Part shown: positions 46,523 to 55,968 of the stretch, in pieces
Layout of the letters: every line of letters begins with the position of its first letter
Position numbering within the stretch: the stretch's first letter is position 1
Assembly (NCBI RefSeq): GCF_013340845.1
Contig: NZ_AP020335.1
Span: 930,001 to 994,000 of the forward strand
Length of the DNA: 64,000 nucleotides
Origin: Hydrogenovibrio marinus
Lineage (GTDB): Bacteria; Pseudomonadota; Gammaproteobacteria; Thiomicrospirales; Thiomicrospiraceae
Direction: 5' to 3'
Notes under the pieces: model-generated
The model's database searches: none
What the model was told of the DNA's origin: nothing
What the model saw: only the letters and a program-made list of their open reading frames with translations
Program-made: the position numbers and the translations under genes

Positions 46523-46804
46523 TTAGACGTTTGCAACCTCTGAAACTAGCCTATATTCGGTAGTTTCACCAAAAATATCCATTTGATCAGGGTTGTTTGC
46601 TAATTCGGGTTGTTTCGTCGGATCAGGTGGTTGCGAACCAGTATCCGGTGCTTTGATGATTTCTTGAATTTCAAGGTAACCCCTGAATGTTCCAGAGCAT
46701 CTTATATTCAAGCATTGAATGTAAATGTATCTTGTGCTTGATGTAAGTTGTTCTGATGCAGCTATTCTTGCTTTTGAATGACAAAGCGGGCAGCGTATAA
46801 GCAT
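46523..46804 (-). CDS. Ogr/Delta-like late transcription activator
   Basis: This 93-residue zinc-finger protein has the exact C-X2-C-X22-C-X4-C spacing of P2 Ogr (C5, C8, C31, C36) in RCPLCHSKARIAASE and IQCLNIRCSGTF. Ogr proteins bind late promoters and contact RNA polymerase alpha to switch on head, tail and lysis genes. Its presence fits the P2-type head module. Its own upstream region is the repeat-rich gap. Confidence 0.88.
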   Translation of the reverse strand: MLIRCPLCHSKARIAASEQLTSSTRYIYIQCLNIRCSGTFRGYLEIQEIIKAPDTGSQPPDPTKQPELANNPDQMDIFGETTEYRLVSEVANV

Positions 46805-47221
46805 AAGAAACCATCCTTTAAAATCGGCTAACTTCTCATACCTTCGGCTAGGTGAAATCTATTGAAAAATTCCACGGCATGGGTGTTTAATAAAAAGTGT
46901 AATTTTTAACTTTTTACAGCATAAATTTTAACATAACCAAATGATTTATAAAAAGAATATCTAAAAAAAAATAGTGTAATTTAATAGTAATTATCAAGTA
47001 TTTAAACTGTAATCACATTACACTTTAAAAGTGTAATTATTTTAAAAACAAAACAGTAAAAAAACTTAAACAAATCATATACTTATAAAAAAGTGTAATT
47101 TTTCATTACAAATAATTACACTTTTTTGTAATTTTAAATCCTTTATTTATCAACTACTTGCATTTAAAAAAACCGTTAATTACACTTTTTGGCACTTTTA
47201 AACCCCAAAAAGGTTAGAAGC
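46805..47221. repeat. AT-rich gap with iterated AAAGTGTAATT motif
   Basis: This 417-bp noncoding region between the Ogr-like and portal genes holds repeated copies of AGTGTAAT or its complement: 46892-46907, 46973-46980, an inverted pair within 47017-47037, 47087-47103, 47114-47127 and 47178-47190. Several extend to AAAAAGTGTAATTTTT. Copies occur in both orientations and many are flanked by A or T tracts. This is an iteron-like layout, possibly an origin, partition site or regulator array. Confidence 0.75.
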
Positions 47222-48184
47222 CTATTCAACCGCTTGATATTCGTTGATGTCCAATAAGTCAATTCTGAGTTCATCATTTACTTCGATTAAAGATTCCGCG
47301 ATCGGCAACAACTCATTCTTGTAGAAGATCCTGTCTACCTTATTCAAGTCTGTTGATGTATTGAAACCATCTTGTACAACACTCATCAATTCAAGCGGTA
47401 TTCTATGCGCGGTTAGAATGTCTCCCTTTGATACGTTCTTAATGTTCAAGAACTCATCTCGAGCATCTATCTTTCCAACGGGTATCAATTCAGGCTTTGT
47501 TTTGTCGGTATCTTTTCCTTTACCGTTAATAAACAGGTTCTTGAAATTACCTAGTCCTTTTTGAGAGTTCAATGCCTTTATAATTTCCTCTTCATCTTTA
47601 TCGGATAAGTTGGCATTGTTCATATACAGCAAGAACCCTGAATGTGCGCCATTCATGTAGTATTTTCTGCGAAATAGGGTAGCGTCTTCGTTCAACCAAA
47701 CAGCACTTAGCGTTGCGAACCACTCAGGTACGCCATAGATTTCTTGCGTGACATCATATTCATTGAATGACCAAACAGTACCTGGAGGATAGTAGACGGT
47801 TTGGTTGCTTGTTCTGAATGAATGTGATTCAAGATCCTCTTCACGTCTCATATAGAGCGCCGGCAAGTGTTTAAGTTTGACTATTTTTCCAAATCCATTT
47901 CTGATGATATTCAGATAAGCGTTTCCAAAAGTTCTGAAATCAAGAATGAAGTTTTTCAAATCCTTTCTTGATAATAGATCTTTTGATTTTATTTGCATGA
48001 CCGCTAATAGAAGATTGCGCTTGGCAAATATTGCAGAACTGTGAGTAGAGTTTGCTCTGGTTGATTGAGCAAGACCTTCTAGTGATATCGGTGGTTCATA
48101 GTAGCCATCAAACAAGGCACTTTCAGCATAATCCAATATGCTTTCATTTCGTACTGATACCGGATCGCCAAATTTTACGCTCAT
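47222..48184 (-). CDS. Portal protein, P2 Q-like
   Basis: This 320-residue portal shows ILDYAESALFDGYYEPPISLEGLAQ, NAYLNIIRNGFGKIVKLKHLPA, YGVPEWFATLSAVWLNEDATLFRRK and IPLELMSVVQ, all typical of the PBSX/P2 Q portal family. It forms the dodecameric vertex through which DNA enters. It is transcribed away from the capsid genes, together with the terminase, as in P2 where Q and P diverge from O. Confidence 0.93.
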   Translation of the reverse strand: MSVKFGDPVSVRNESILDYAESALFDGYYEPPISLEGLAQSTRANSTHSSAIFAKRNLLLAVMQIKSKDLLSRKDLKNFILDFRTFGNAYLNIIRNGFGKIVKLKHLPALYMRREEDLESHSFRTSNQTVYYPPGTVWSFNEYDVTQEIYGVPEWFATLSAVWLNEDATLFRRKYYMNGAHSGFLLYMNNANLSDKDEEEIIKALNSQKGLGNFKNLFINGKGKDTDKTKPELIPVGKIDARDEFLNIKNVSKGDILTAHRIPLELMSVVQDGFNTSTDLNKVDRIFYKNELLPIAESLIEVNDELRIDLLDINEYQAVE

Positions 48185-48195
48185 ATTATTTCCTT

Positions 48196-49929
48196 TTAAA
48201 TGACCTTAACAGTCGATTTTGTTTCAAAAGAACTATCCATTGGCTCAAGCGAGAATAAGTGCATTGCAGCCATTGCTAAATCTGCGTGAGAGTTCTCTTT
48301 TGTCCTGGTCGCGGCAAATGTAACCTGGTTACTCTTCGGTGTAACAACTCGCTTAATCATCAAAAACGCATGAACTAAGTCATCCCACGCAGCATCAAAC
48401 TCAACCCTTGCATCGTTAAAAATTTGCTTGGCCTTATAAACCATGTTCGATTTTGTATTAATGCTGTAGATGATTGGCGTTACACGCGGGAAGAATTTTT
48501 CAACTAACTTGCATACAGGACCACCGATTCCTGTCACATCAATCGCAATTTCAGTGACGTTATATTTCTCAGTTAATGCTTTAATCTCATCTGCCTGGTC
48601 TTCATAAACAACGCCTTTCAATCTAATTTTTTCAATCAGTCTGAATTTACCTTTTAAAGTCGTCGGTGGTATCGCGACAATAATTGCAGCTTCATCTTGC
48701 ATACCTGAAGGATCATAACCAATCCAAACAGGTGTATTTCCAACAGGCCGTTTGCTTTCAAGGTCTACGTCTTTCCATTTATCCGTGTCAACCTTGCATG
48801 CCATCAACTCTTTCAATGCAAATGCTGCTTTAGAGTCATCTCTAAATTTACACATGAACAGGCTATCGAATACTTCTTTAATCGGGTATCGCATTTCAAT
48901 TTTCTTCATATTGAAGAAATTTGCGCCGCCGGCAATCGCATCTTTTACAGTGATGATTTGTCTGTAAATTCCATCAATACCCATGGCACCTTTTTTCAAT
49001 GCCTTATGGCTTATGTCGATATTCTGCTCTTTGGTACCAGACCATTTCGGATAAGCCTCATGAGCAACACTTGATGGTGTCGACAAATAAGTCGTTCTCC
49101 ATTTCTCATGAATTGACATACCACCGGCAAGATCATCCAACTCAGCAAATTTATTGATCCAAAAAACTTCATCAACATACAAATGACCGTGATACCCTTG
49201 CGATGTTCTTGAGTTTGTCGACAAGAAGTACAACGTGGCACCATTTCCAAGCTGATACTCATCTTTTCCTTTCAACTCTATACCACCGAGTTCCATGGCA
49301 AAGTCTTTGATGTAATTTTTAAAGATCTCGCTTTGTTTCTTTGATGCTGATATGAAAATCTGGTTATCACCTGTCAATACAGCATCTTCAAAAGCTTCGT
49401 ACGCGAAATAGTATGTCAAACCGATCTGGCGAGACTTCAAATAGAATCGTACCCAACTTAAAAGAGGGTTGTTTTTTACACGCCAAGCCTGTTTTTGATA
49501 CTCGAAAAATGTCTTTTCTCGGTACTCATCCAACATTTCTTTAGTAATGCTAGACACATCATTTTTAACTTTGTTAGATGGCCTACCACGATTTGAACCA
49601 TCCTTAGCTTTGTTATTCTTTTTCTGTGGATCACCAAGGTTATGCTTTAGCAACATATCAAGTTCACGCATTTGTGAATCTGATTTTGGATCCTGCCAAA
49701 GCAAGTAAGCAATACGTTGTCTAATTGCTAATTCAGTTGGTGAATCATCTCGTAGTTGCTTCCACTTGAATTTGTTTATCCAAATTTGTACAGTTCTCTG
49801 ACCTACCTTTATACGGTCAGCTATTTCACGTGTATTCAACTGTTGCAGATATAAAGCCAGTGCTTTTGTCTGTTCCTGTGAATATAAAATCGTTTCTTCG
49901 ATTGCGTTATCCATGCCTGAATTATGCAA
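48196..49929 (-). CDS. Terminase large subunit, P2 P-like
   Basis: This 577-residue packaging ATPase/nuclease starts with a helix-turn-helix (LNTREIADRIKVGQRTVQIWINK). The ATPase part has FYLKSRQIGLTYYFAYEAFEDA and HLYVDEVFWINKFAEL, and the C-terminal nuclease shows WIGYDPSGMQDEAAIIV and AIDVTGIGGPVCKLV with catalytic acidic residues. It pairs with the small subunit found, unusually, at 55284-55964. Confidence 0.93.
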   Translation of the reverse strand: MHNSGMDNAIEETILYSQEQTKALALYLQQLNTREIADRIKVGQRTVQIWINKFKWKQLRDDSPTELAIRQRIAYLLWQDPKSDSQMRELDMLLKHNLGDPQKKNNKAKDGSNRGRPSNKVKNDVSSITKEMLDEYREKTFFEYQKQAWRVKNNPLLSWVRFYLKSRQIGLTYYFAYEAFEDAVLTGDNQIFISASKKQSEIFKNYIKDFAMELGGIELKGKDEYQLGNGATLYFLSTNSRTSQGYHGHLYVDEVFWINKFAELDDLAGGMSIHEKWRTTYLSTPSSVAHEAYPKWSGTKEQNIDISHKALKKGAMGIDGIYRQIITVKDAIAGGANFFNMKKIEMRYPIKEVFDSLFMCKFRDDSKAAFALKELMACKVDTDKWKDVDLESKRPVGNTPVWIGYDPSGMQDEAAIIVAIPPTTLKGKFRLIEKIRLKGVVYEDQADEIKALTEKYNVTEIAIDVTGIGGPVCKLVEKFFPRVTPIIYSINTKSNMVYKAKQIFNDARVEFDAAWDDLVHAFLMIKRVVTPKSNQVTFAATRTKENSHADLAMAAMHLFSLEPMDSSFETKSTVKVI

Positions 49930-50066
49930 CGAAACACCACTTATATATTCTTGTCCGTCTTTTAAGATGCAGATTTAAAAAGTCATTCAGTTTCAATCTC
50001 TTATCGCTCGTCAGATACTAAGGCCTAACGAATAAAACACAGTTTTTCGATAAGAGGAAATTTGAA

Positions 50067-50927
50067 ATGTTGAAACTTGGTTGGCTGGTTATTCTCACAT
50101 CTGGTTTTACTGCTGATAAGCGTGAGATCACTCCAGAAATGATCAAACAAATGGCTGAAGACTATGATCAGAAAAAGTACAACGCCCGCATCAATATCGA
50201 CCATGCCAAGTTTGCAACAAAATTCGGATCTGTTCTTGAGTTGCAGGCTGTTGAAAATAATGGCGTAACTGAACTTCAGGCAATGTTGGAGCCAAATGCT
50301 TATATGTTGTCTGTTATCCAGTCAGGTCAAAAACTTCACACTTCATGTGAAATCCGACCGAACTTTGCCAACACAGGCCGTTATTACCTTACCGGCCTAG
50401 CATTAACAGATGAGCCAGCAAGCCTTGGAACATCAATTATCAAACTTTCTTCTAATGATCCAGATTCAAACTTCTACTCAACAGATGAAGTTATTGAAGG
50501 ATCTTCAAAAGAAGAAAAGAACATCTTCAAAAAACTGTTATCACTTACCAATGAGGAAGAATCAATGAGTAAAGAAACACAAGCATTGCTAACAAAAGTA
50601 GCTGAAGAACAGAGCAAGACCACCGAGGCTTTGCTTGAGTTGACAGAAAAATTAACTGCAGGAAAACCAGGTGGAAACCAAGAAGATACTGCACAAAATA
50701 ACAACCATGGCACAGAAGAAAATGCCACTGAAAAAGGTGACAAAGAGTTTGCAACTAAAGAAGAAATGCAGGAATTGACAACTGCATTGAACACTGCAGT
50801 TAAGGCGTTTGCTGAATCTAACAAGACAGTGAATGACCTTATTACGAAACTCTCAGCCCAAACAGATGAGCCTGCACGTCAACCTGCAAATGGTGCATCT
50901 GCAGACGAAGAGTCTGGTTGCTTGTAA
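50067..50927 (+). CDS. Capsid scaffold/protease, P2 O-like
   Basis: This 286-residue scaffold resembles P2 gpO: ITPEMIKQMAEDYDQKKYNARIN, then SCEIRPNFANTGRYYLTGLAL and TDEPASLGT. A serine protease triad aligned to that of P2 gpO can be placed at Asp17, His46 (INIDHAKF) and Ser93 (HTSCEI). The C-terminal half is a coiled-coil scaffold rich in Glu and Lys. It diverges from the terminase gene, with about 137 bp between. Confidence 0.9.
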   Translation: MLKLGWLVILTSGFTADKREITPEMIKQMAEDYDQKKYNARINIDHAKFATKFGSVLELQAVENNGVTELQAMLEPNAYMLSVIQSGQKLHTSCEIRPNFANTGRYYLTGLALTDEPASLGTSIIKLSSNDPDSNFYSTDEVIEGSSKEEKNIFKKLLSLTNEEESMSKETQALLTKVAEEQSKTTEALLELTEKLTAGKPGGNQEDTAQNNNHGTEENATEKGDKEFATKEEMQELTTALNTAVKAFAESNKTVNDLITKLSAQTDEPARQPANGASADEESGCL

Positions 50928-50968
50928 TAACAGTCAACTTTATTTGAACTCATAAAAGGAACAAAGAA

Positions 50969-52024
50969 ATGAATCAAAATACCCGACTTCAGTTTAATGC
51001 ATTGTCTGCAGCAATGGCTAAACAGTATGGTGTCGAAGATGTAACACAAACATTTGCTGTAACACCATCAAAACACCAGGAAATCATCGCGGCTACTAAG
51101 GAAAAGATCGACTTCCTAGACAAGATCAACACGATTACTGTTGACCAACAAAGTGGTACAGCAATTGGTCTTGATGCATCCGGCATGATTATGGGCAGAA
51201 CTGACACATCTGCTAATCCTCGTGTTCCTCGTGATCCTACTAGTATGTCTGGTACAGACTATAACTGTACACAAACAAACTCGGATACATTCCTTTCTTA
51301 CGCGAAAATGGATGCCTGGGCACACAAGAAAAACTTCAAATCAATCGTTGCAGAGCAAATCCGTAAATTGATTGCCTTGAACAAAATTCAGATCGGTTGG
51401 TACGGTGAGTCTGAAGCCGCAACCACAGATCCGAATACCTATACAAAAGGTGAAGATGTCAAAAAAGGATGGTTGCAGAAGTTGCGTGAGCAATATGCAG
51501 AAAACTTCCTTTCTGAAGGCACGACACCTGGTGAGATCCGTATCGGTCTAGGTGTTGATGGTGGTGCAAATGCTACTGACTTCAAAAACCTTGATTTGTT
51601 GGTGAATGATGTCAAGCAAATGATTGATACAGAATTTGAAGATGATGAAGATTTAGTAGTCATTATCGGTTCTGAGTTACTTGGTTATGAAAAAGCTAAG
51701 TTCTATTCGGATCATGGCAATACGCCATCTGAAAAATCAAAAATCGAAGATATGCAGGTCATTGGAACTTATGGCGGGTTGCCTGCCTATAAAACACCAA
51801 AGTTCCCAGGTCGCGGAATTGTAGTTACATCTTTCAGTAACCTATCAATCTACGAACAGAATGGAACAATGCGTCGTCGTGTAAAAGATAACCCTGATTA
51901 TGACCGTGTTGATACTTTCCAGTCTCAAAACATGGACTACGTAATCGAGAAGCTAGGAAAAATGGCAGCTATTGAGTTCAAAAACGTTAAGTTGTGGAAC
52001 GAAGCTACATCAGCCTGGTATTAA
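50969..52024 (+). CDS. Major capsid protein, P2 N-like
   Basis: This 351-residue protein begins MNQNTRLQFNALSAAMAKQYGVEDVTQTF, typical of the N family, with DFLDKINTITVDQQSG near residue 50 and DKLGKMAAIEFKNVKLWNE-like C-terminus. Its length is close to P2 gpN. The scaffold protease is expected to remove the N-terminal propeptide during head maturation. Confidence 0.92.
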   Translation: MNQNTRLQFNALSAAMAKQYGVEDVTQTFAVTPSKHQEIIAATKEKIDFLDKINTITVDQQSGTAIGLDASGMIMGRTDTSANPRVPRDPTSMSGTDYNCTQTNSDTFLSYAKMDAWAHKKNFKSIVAEQIRKLIALNKIQIGWYGESEAATTDPNTYTKGEDVKKGWLQKLREQYAENFLSEGTTPGEIRIGLGVDGGANATDFKNLDLLVNDVKQMIDTEFEDDEDLVVIIGSELLGYEKAKFYSDHGNTPSEKSKIEDMQVIGTYGGLPAYKTPKFPGRGIVVTSFSNLSIYEQNGTMRRRVKDNPDYDRVDTFQSQNMDYVIEKLGKMAAIEFKNVKLWNEATSAWY

Positions 52025-52047
52025 CTTCTACCTCCTCCGTGGGTGTT

Positions 52048-52091
52048 GGTGTCCAAATTGACCGAACTTTGTTGAAGTCTTTTTGGACGCC
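52048..52091 (+). other. Hairpin between capsid and head-completion genes
   Basis: GGTGTCCAAA pairs with TTTGGACGCC (one G-T) across a loop of about 25 nt, in the 105-bp gap where P2 has gene M. The region after it ends with CTTTTTT. It may be a processing site or partial terminator. Confidence 0.35.
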
Positions 52092-52129
52092 ATAAGCCCG
52101 CTTTTTTAACCTTTAACCTTGGAAAGAGC

Positions 52130-52582
52130 ATGGCGACATATACAGGTGATACAACTGGAAACTACAGTTCTGATTTGCCGGCAACCGCGTTTTTCCCAAG
52201 CTTAAAGATTGCTGATTTTCAGCAAATGTTTGCCTTTAAAGACACGTTTTCAGAAGAGGCAATATTGCAACAAATGAAAGTTGATCGTGTTTCGATCCAT
52301 AAAGAACTGTCATTGCTTGTTTCTACCTATTCAACACTGGAAGCTATGTCACAAACAATATTCAGTGATGACACAACGGCAGCGACACTTTACCAACAAG
52401 CTGTTTTTTGCCTAACTGCATCAAATCTTATAGGTAATAGGATGGCAACTGATGCAACGAAAGATGGTGCAGACCGTCAGCAAGCATTGATAGAGCGTAA
52501 GGATCACTTGCTTGATATGTTTAGACGGGCTATTGATCAGTTAAAACCAGATAGCACTGGTTACACCATGAAGGTGGTTTGA
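52130..52582 (+). CDS. Head completion/stabilisation protein, P2 L-like
   Basis: This 150-residue protein has FFPSLKIADFQQMFAFKDTFSEEAI and a helical HKELSLLVSTYSTLEAMSQ, then QQAVFCLTASNLIGNRMATD. These match the P2 gpL family, which stabilises the DNA-filled head. It follows the capsid gene at the place where P2 would first carry gpM. Confidence 0.78.
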   Translation: MATYTGDTTGNYSSDLPATAFFPSLKIADFQQMFAFKDTFSEEAILQQMKVDRVSIHKELSLLVSTYSTLEAMSQTIFSDDTTAATLYQQAVFCLTASNLIGNRMATDATKDGADRQQALIERKDHLLDMFRRAIDQLKPDSTGYTMKVV

Positions 52583-52583
52583 A

Positions 52584-53048
52584 ATGGACTTTTTGCAAGG
52601 ACTTACAGATCACCTTATTAAGAATGGTGTGCCGCCTGAAAGATTAGAAAGTTGGGCTGAAGACGGTGAGTTAACCACAACAATGACATTCAAAGAGGAT
52701 GGATTCGAGAGAACGTACATCGCAAATTTTGAGATGTCATCAGTCCGAATGGATCCAAACGTACTTGATGCTTTGGTGCTGTCATGGTTGCAAATTTATG
52801 ATCCAGGTAGAGATGGAAAAAAACTCGATAAACCGCAGTTTTTTTGCCAGCCGCTTGATGGTGGAAAGTATGACATAGGGTACAAAATTCAGTTTAAAGA
52901 GACCTGCAAATTTGTACCAAGTGAAACAGGGAAGTGGGATATTGGCGGCGTGAAAATGTCCATAGAGACTAATTACAAAGAGCCAGAATCATTTGGTGAA
53001 TTGCTTGAATTCGACGCGGTAACACAAGACACAGAGTTGACTAACTGA
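52584..53048 (+). CDS. Tail completion protein, P2 R-like
   Basis: This 154-residue protein (LTDHLIKNGVPPERLESWAEDG, then MTFKEDGFERTYIANFEM and LDALVLSWLQIYDP) resembles P2 gpR tail-completion proteins. It is 1 bp from the L-like gene and overlaps the S-like gene by 1 bp, matching the P2 L-...-R-S order. Confidence 0.8.
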   Translation: MDFLQGLTDHLIKNGVPPERLESWAEDGELTTTMTFKEDGFERTYIANFEMSSVRMDPNVLDALVLSWLQIYDPGRDGKKLDKPQFFCQPLDGGKYDIGYKIQFKETCKFVPSETGKWDIGGVKMSIETNYKEPESFGELLEFDAVTQDTELTN

Positions 53049-53563
53049 TGCAAAACATTTCAACGCCAGAACAAGTACTGCAGTTGCTTAAAAGCGTTGA
53101 TTTGCCTGCATCAGAACGAAAAAAACTAAATAGAGACCTAGCCAACACAACTAGGCGCTATTTCCACGAACAGATCCGTGAACAGAAAGACATTTATGGT
53201 AAGTCATACAAACCACGAAGAAAGCGCAAGTATGAGGCATCAAAAAGCGGGAAAGTACACTCTCGTTTAAGCATGTTCTTGGGGTTCTCAAGAATGATGA
53301 AAGCAATGTCTGATGAAAATGGTTTTGAGGTTGGCCTTGCCGGTTTAGCCGGAAAGATTGCAAAGGTTCATAACGATGGTGAAACCGTAACGCTTCCAAC
53401 AAGAATGCATGGTTGGTTCAACTCAAAAACCAATCAGTGGGAAGGCGGCGTTAAACGAAAAATGCAGGTGAGAATGCCAGAAAGAACATTTATCGGTTGG
53501 ACGCAAGAACTCGAGAAGCAAATTACAACAAAAATCATCAAAGCTATGGAGATTAAGCCATGA
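53048..53563 (+). CDS. Tail completion/virion morphogenesis protein, P2 S-like
   Basis: This 171-residue basic protein shows LPASERKKLNRDLANTTRRYFHEQIREQKD followed by YKPRRKRKY and HNDGETVTLPTR, with PERTFIGWTQELEK near the C-terminus. This is the pattern of the gpS / Mu gpG virion morphogenesis family. It overlaps both neighbours. Confidence 0.85.
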   Translation: MQNISTPEQVLQLLKSVDLPASERKKLNRDLANTTRRYFHEQIREQKDIYGKSYKPRRKRKYEASKSGKVHSRLSMFLGFSRMMKAMSDENGFEVGLAGLAGKIAKVHNDGETVTLPTRMHGWFNSKTNQWEGGVKRKMQVRMPERTFIGWTQELEKQITTKIIKAMEIKP

Positions 53564-53742
53564 CAGGACAAACATTTAAGATCAAGCCAGCAAAAAAAGG
53601 TCTTCAGGTCTTGGATCCAAAAACACGCGATCCGCTAGATGAGGCGGGTGAAGAAAAACCACGCGATGAATACTGGCTTCGCCGCCTGAAAGACGGTGAC
53701 GTTGTTATCATAAAATCAATTAAGAAGGAGACATCTGAATGA
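53560..53742 (+). CDS. DUF2635-like small tail protein
   Basis: This 60-residue protein (FKIKPAKKGLQVLDPKTRDPL, then DEYWLRRLKDGDVV) matches the small DUF2635 family encoded directly before Mu-type sheath genes. It overlaps the genes on both sides by 4 bp. Confidence 0.82.
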   Translation: MTGQTFKIKPAKKGLQVLDPKTRDPLDEAGEEKPRDEYWLRRLKDGDVVIIKSIKKETSE

Positions 53743-54887
53743 GCGGTGTTAGTTTTAATGAAGTTCCGGCGAATACTCGTATTCCTGGTGCCTATATTGA
53801 GATTGATAACTCACTGGCAAATAACGCCGAAGATCAACAGGAAGTTTTGATCCTGGGTGATATCGGTACCGGCGGTGATGTAGCAATCAATATTTTAACG
53901 CAAACTACCTTGCCAGATGATGCGGCAACACATTTTGGTGCTGATAGCCCAATCTATAAGATGGCTTCTCGATTCTATGATCAAAACAAGGTACTTCCGA
54001 TGTCTGCTATTGCATTGGATAAGGTAACGCCGGATATTTCCGCAGCATTATCCGCTATCGGTAGTAAGCAGTTTCATCACATTATCTGCCAATACACTGA
54101 TGACACTACGCTAAACGCGCTTGATGTCTTCTTGAAGGACCGTTTTTCTGCATTACAGCAAATCCCTGGTGAGGCATACGCTGCTAAGAAAGATACGAAT
54201 GCAAATCTTGTTACCTTTGGAACATCAAAAAACTCGCCATTTGTCACAGTTATGTCTATCAATAGCGTTGCTGATATTAATGGTGATGCAGTTGAAGACT
54301 ATGAAGTTGCAGCAGCTTATGCCGGACAAGTAAGCAAAAGTGTTTCAATTGACCCTGCAAGGCCAGTTCAAACCCTGCAATTGATGGGGCTTTACTCAAG
54401 TGCTTCGACAGAGTGGATCTACAGCGAACGCAACTTGCTTTTGTATTCAGGCATGTCTACATACCGAACCAATAATGCAAAAGAAATTTTTATCGAACGT
54501 GCCATCACTATGTATCAGGAAAATGCTGCAGGTGTTGCCGATGATAGTTACTTGGATATTGAGACGGTTTTCACTGCAATGTATGTCCGTGCACGTCAAC
54601 GCAGTGAAATTTTAAGCAAGTACCCTCGCCATAAACTGGCAAAAGATGGTACTGATTTTGCACCAGGTCAAGCGGTTGTAACACCATCAATTATTAGAGG
54701 AACATTGATTGCGCTTTATCTTGAAATGGAATATGCCGCTATCGTTCAGGATTCCGACAACTACAAAGACACCATGTATGTCGAAATCGATCCTAATAAC
54801 CCGAATCGAATTAACCTGGTAGATGAGCCGATCTTTGTGAATGGCTTCATGATCTACGCCGGCAAGATTCGTTTTCGTAAAAATTAA
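53739..54887 (+). CDS. Contractile tail sheath protein, Mu L-like
   Basis: This 382-residue sheath begins SGVSFNEVPANTRIPGAYIEID and has VLILGDIGTGGDVAINILTQ, then a C-terminal NRINLVDEPIFVNGFMIYAGKI. These fit the Mu gpL family rather than P2 FI. The sheath contracts to drive the tube through the envelope. Confidence 0.9.
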   Translation: MSGVSFNEVPANTRIPGAYIEIDNSLANNAEDQQEVLILGDIGTGGDVAINILTQTTLPDDAATHFGADSPIYKMASRFYDQNKVLPMSAIALDKVTPDISAALSAIGSKQFHHIICQYTDDTTLNALDVFLKDRFSALQQIPGEAYAAKKDTNANLVTFGTSKNSPFVTVMSINSVADINGDAVEDYEVAAAYAGQVSKSVSIDPARPVQTLQLMGLYSSASTEWIYSERNLLLYSGMSTYRTNNAKEIFIERAITMYQENAAGVADDSYLDIETVFTAMYVRARQRSEILSKYPRHKLAKDGTDFAPGQAVVTPSIIRGTLIALYLEMEYAAIVQDSDNYKDTMYVEIDPNNPNRINLVDEPIFVNGFMIYAGKIRFRKN

Positions 54888-54908
54888 TGAAGGATAAGGG
54901 GTAAACCT

Positions 54909-55271
54909 ATGGGAATTATCACAAGTGAAGCACTTATTGATGCCGGTAGCCTTGGTCGTTTACCGGTAAAGCCTGGTGCCAAATACAAGTTTGGAAAAAA
55001 AACACGAGGTGCAGTATTCGGTAATGGTGGTGTTCTTGGCCACACTGAAAAAAATGAGAATGTTCCTACCATTACCTGCACTTTGGCAGATTCTGATGCT
55101 GTAGACAAGGATGCTCTAGGGGAGTTCTCAAATGAAACCGTCGTTTTACATACAAATAACGGTCAAAGTTTCGTACTAACTGGCGCATGGGTATCAAATG
55201 ATCTTGAAGTTGATACCAATGAAGGTGACTTGGAAGTCATCTTTATGGGCAAAAAACTGGTTAGACAATAA
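54909..55271 (+). CDS. Tail tube protein, Mu M-like
   Basis: This 120-residue protein shows GRLPVKPGAKYKFGKKTRGAVFGNGG near the start and ETVVLHTNNGQSFVLTGAW, then LEVIFMGKKLVRQ at the end, which match Mu-type tube proteins. It follows the sheath gene by 21 bp. Confidence 0.88.
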   Translation: MGIITSEALIDAGSLGRLPVKPGAKYKFGKKTRGAVFGNGGVLGHTEKNENVPTITCTLADSDAVDKDALGEFSNETVVLHTNNGQSFVLTGAWVSNDLEVDTNEGDLEVIFMGKKLVRQ

Positions 55272-55283
55272 TCTGGAGGTAGT

Positions 55284-55964
55284 ATGAGCATTGCATTAGC
55301 ACACAAACGCAAAATGAGACAGCTTCAACAAGAAGCTGAACAAAAACAGCCAGAATCACTTGAAACAGGTACTGTTGAAAAACCAGTATTAACACAGGCT
55401 GATCTTGCTAAGTCATCGACTGATTTAGATGCAGATTTGACAGCATTACGAGCAATTCCTGATCACAAAGACCGAGATGAACTGAAAAAGCAGTTAATCG
55501 AGAAGTACCGTCAGCCTGTCATGGAAATCATGAAAGACTATGGCAGCTTTGCAGGTCAAAAACTCGTATTCTGGTGGATCATGTGGCGCCTTGATGTTGA
55601 AGGCTTTGAACCTGTTCAAGCTGATATGTTGGTAGGTGTTGAAAAAGGCCTGACAACTGAAGAACCATTCAGCAGAGACTTTGCTACGTTATATCTTGAT
55701 AGCGTTCAAGACTTTACTGCAGCAGGCATGAAGTCAGGTGCAGATTTTGATGAATCATATCTGAATGGTGCGATCGCCATGCTTGAATCTGGGAAAGTCA
55801 TCACAAACGATGCTGTTAAGTCAAAACTTTACGTCTGCCATGGAAGATTGGCATTAGCACGTGATGACAACAAGGTTGCCATTGACAGCTTAGAGAAGGC
55901 ATTGAAGTACAACGATAAGGCCGGCGTTAAAACTGACCTTAAAAAAGCGAAAGCAAAGGGTTAA
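55284..55964 (+). CDS. Terminase small subunit, P2 M-like, in an unusual place
   Basis: This 226-residue protein resembles P2 gpM through HKRKMRQLQQEAE at the start, an IMWRLDVEGFEPVQADMLVG helix with GLTTEEPFSRDFATLYLDSV, and the C-terminal SKLYVCHGRLALARDDNKVAIDSLEKAL and DKAGVKTDLKK. P2 gpM has the corresponding MLWRLDTGDIAGALE and LFLRDGGDAAGALAHLQRA blocks. In P2 it lies between N and L; here it lies after the tail tube. No other small-subunit candidate is visible. Confidence 0.83.
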   Translation: MSIALAHKRKMRQLQQEAEQKQPESLETGTVEKPVLTQADLAKSSTDLDADLTALRAIPDHKDRDELKKQLIEKYRQPVMEIMKDYGSFAGQKLVFWWIMWRLDVEGFEPVQADMLVGVEKGLTTEEPFSRDFATLYLDSVQDFTAAGMKSGADFDESYLNGAIAMLESGKVITNDAVKSKLYVCHGRLALARDDNKVAIDSLEKALKYNDKAGVKTDLKKAKAKG

Positions 55965-55968
55965 GTTG

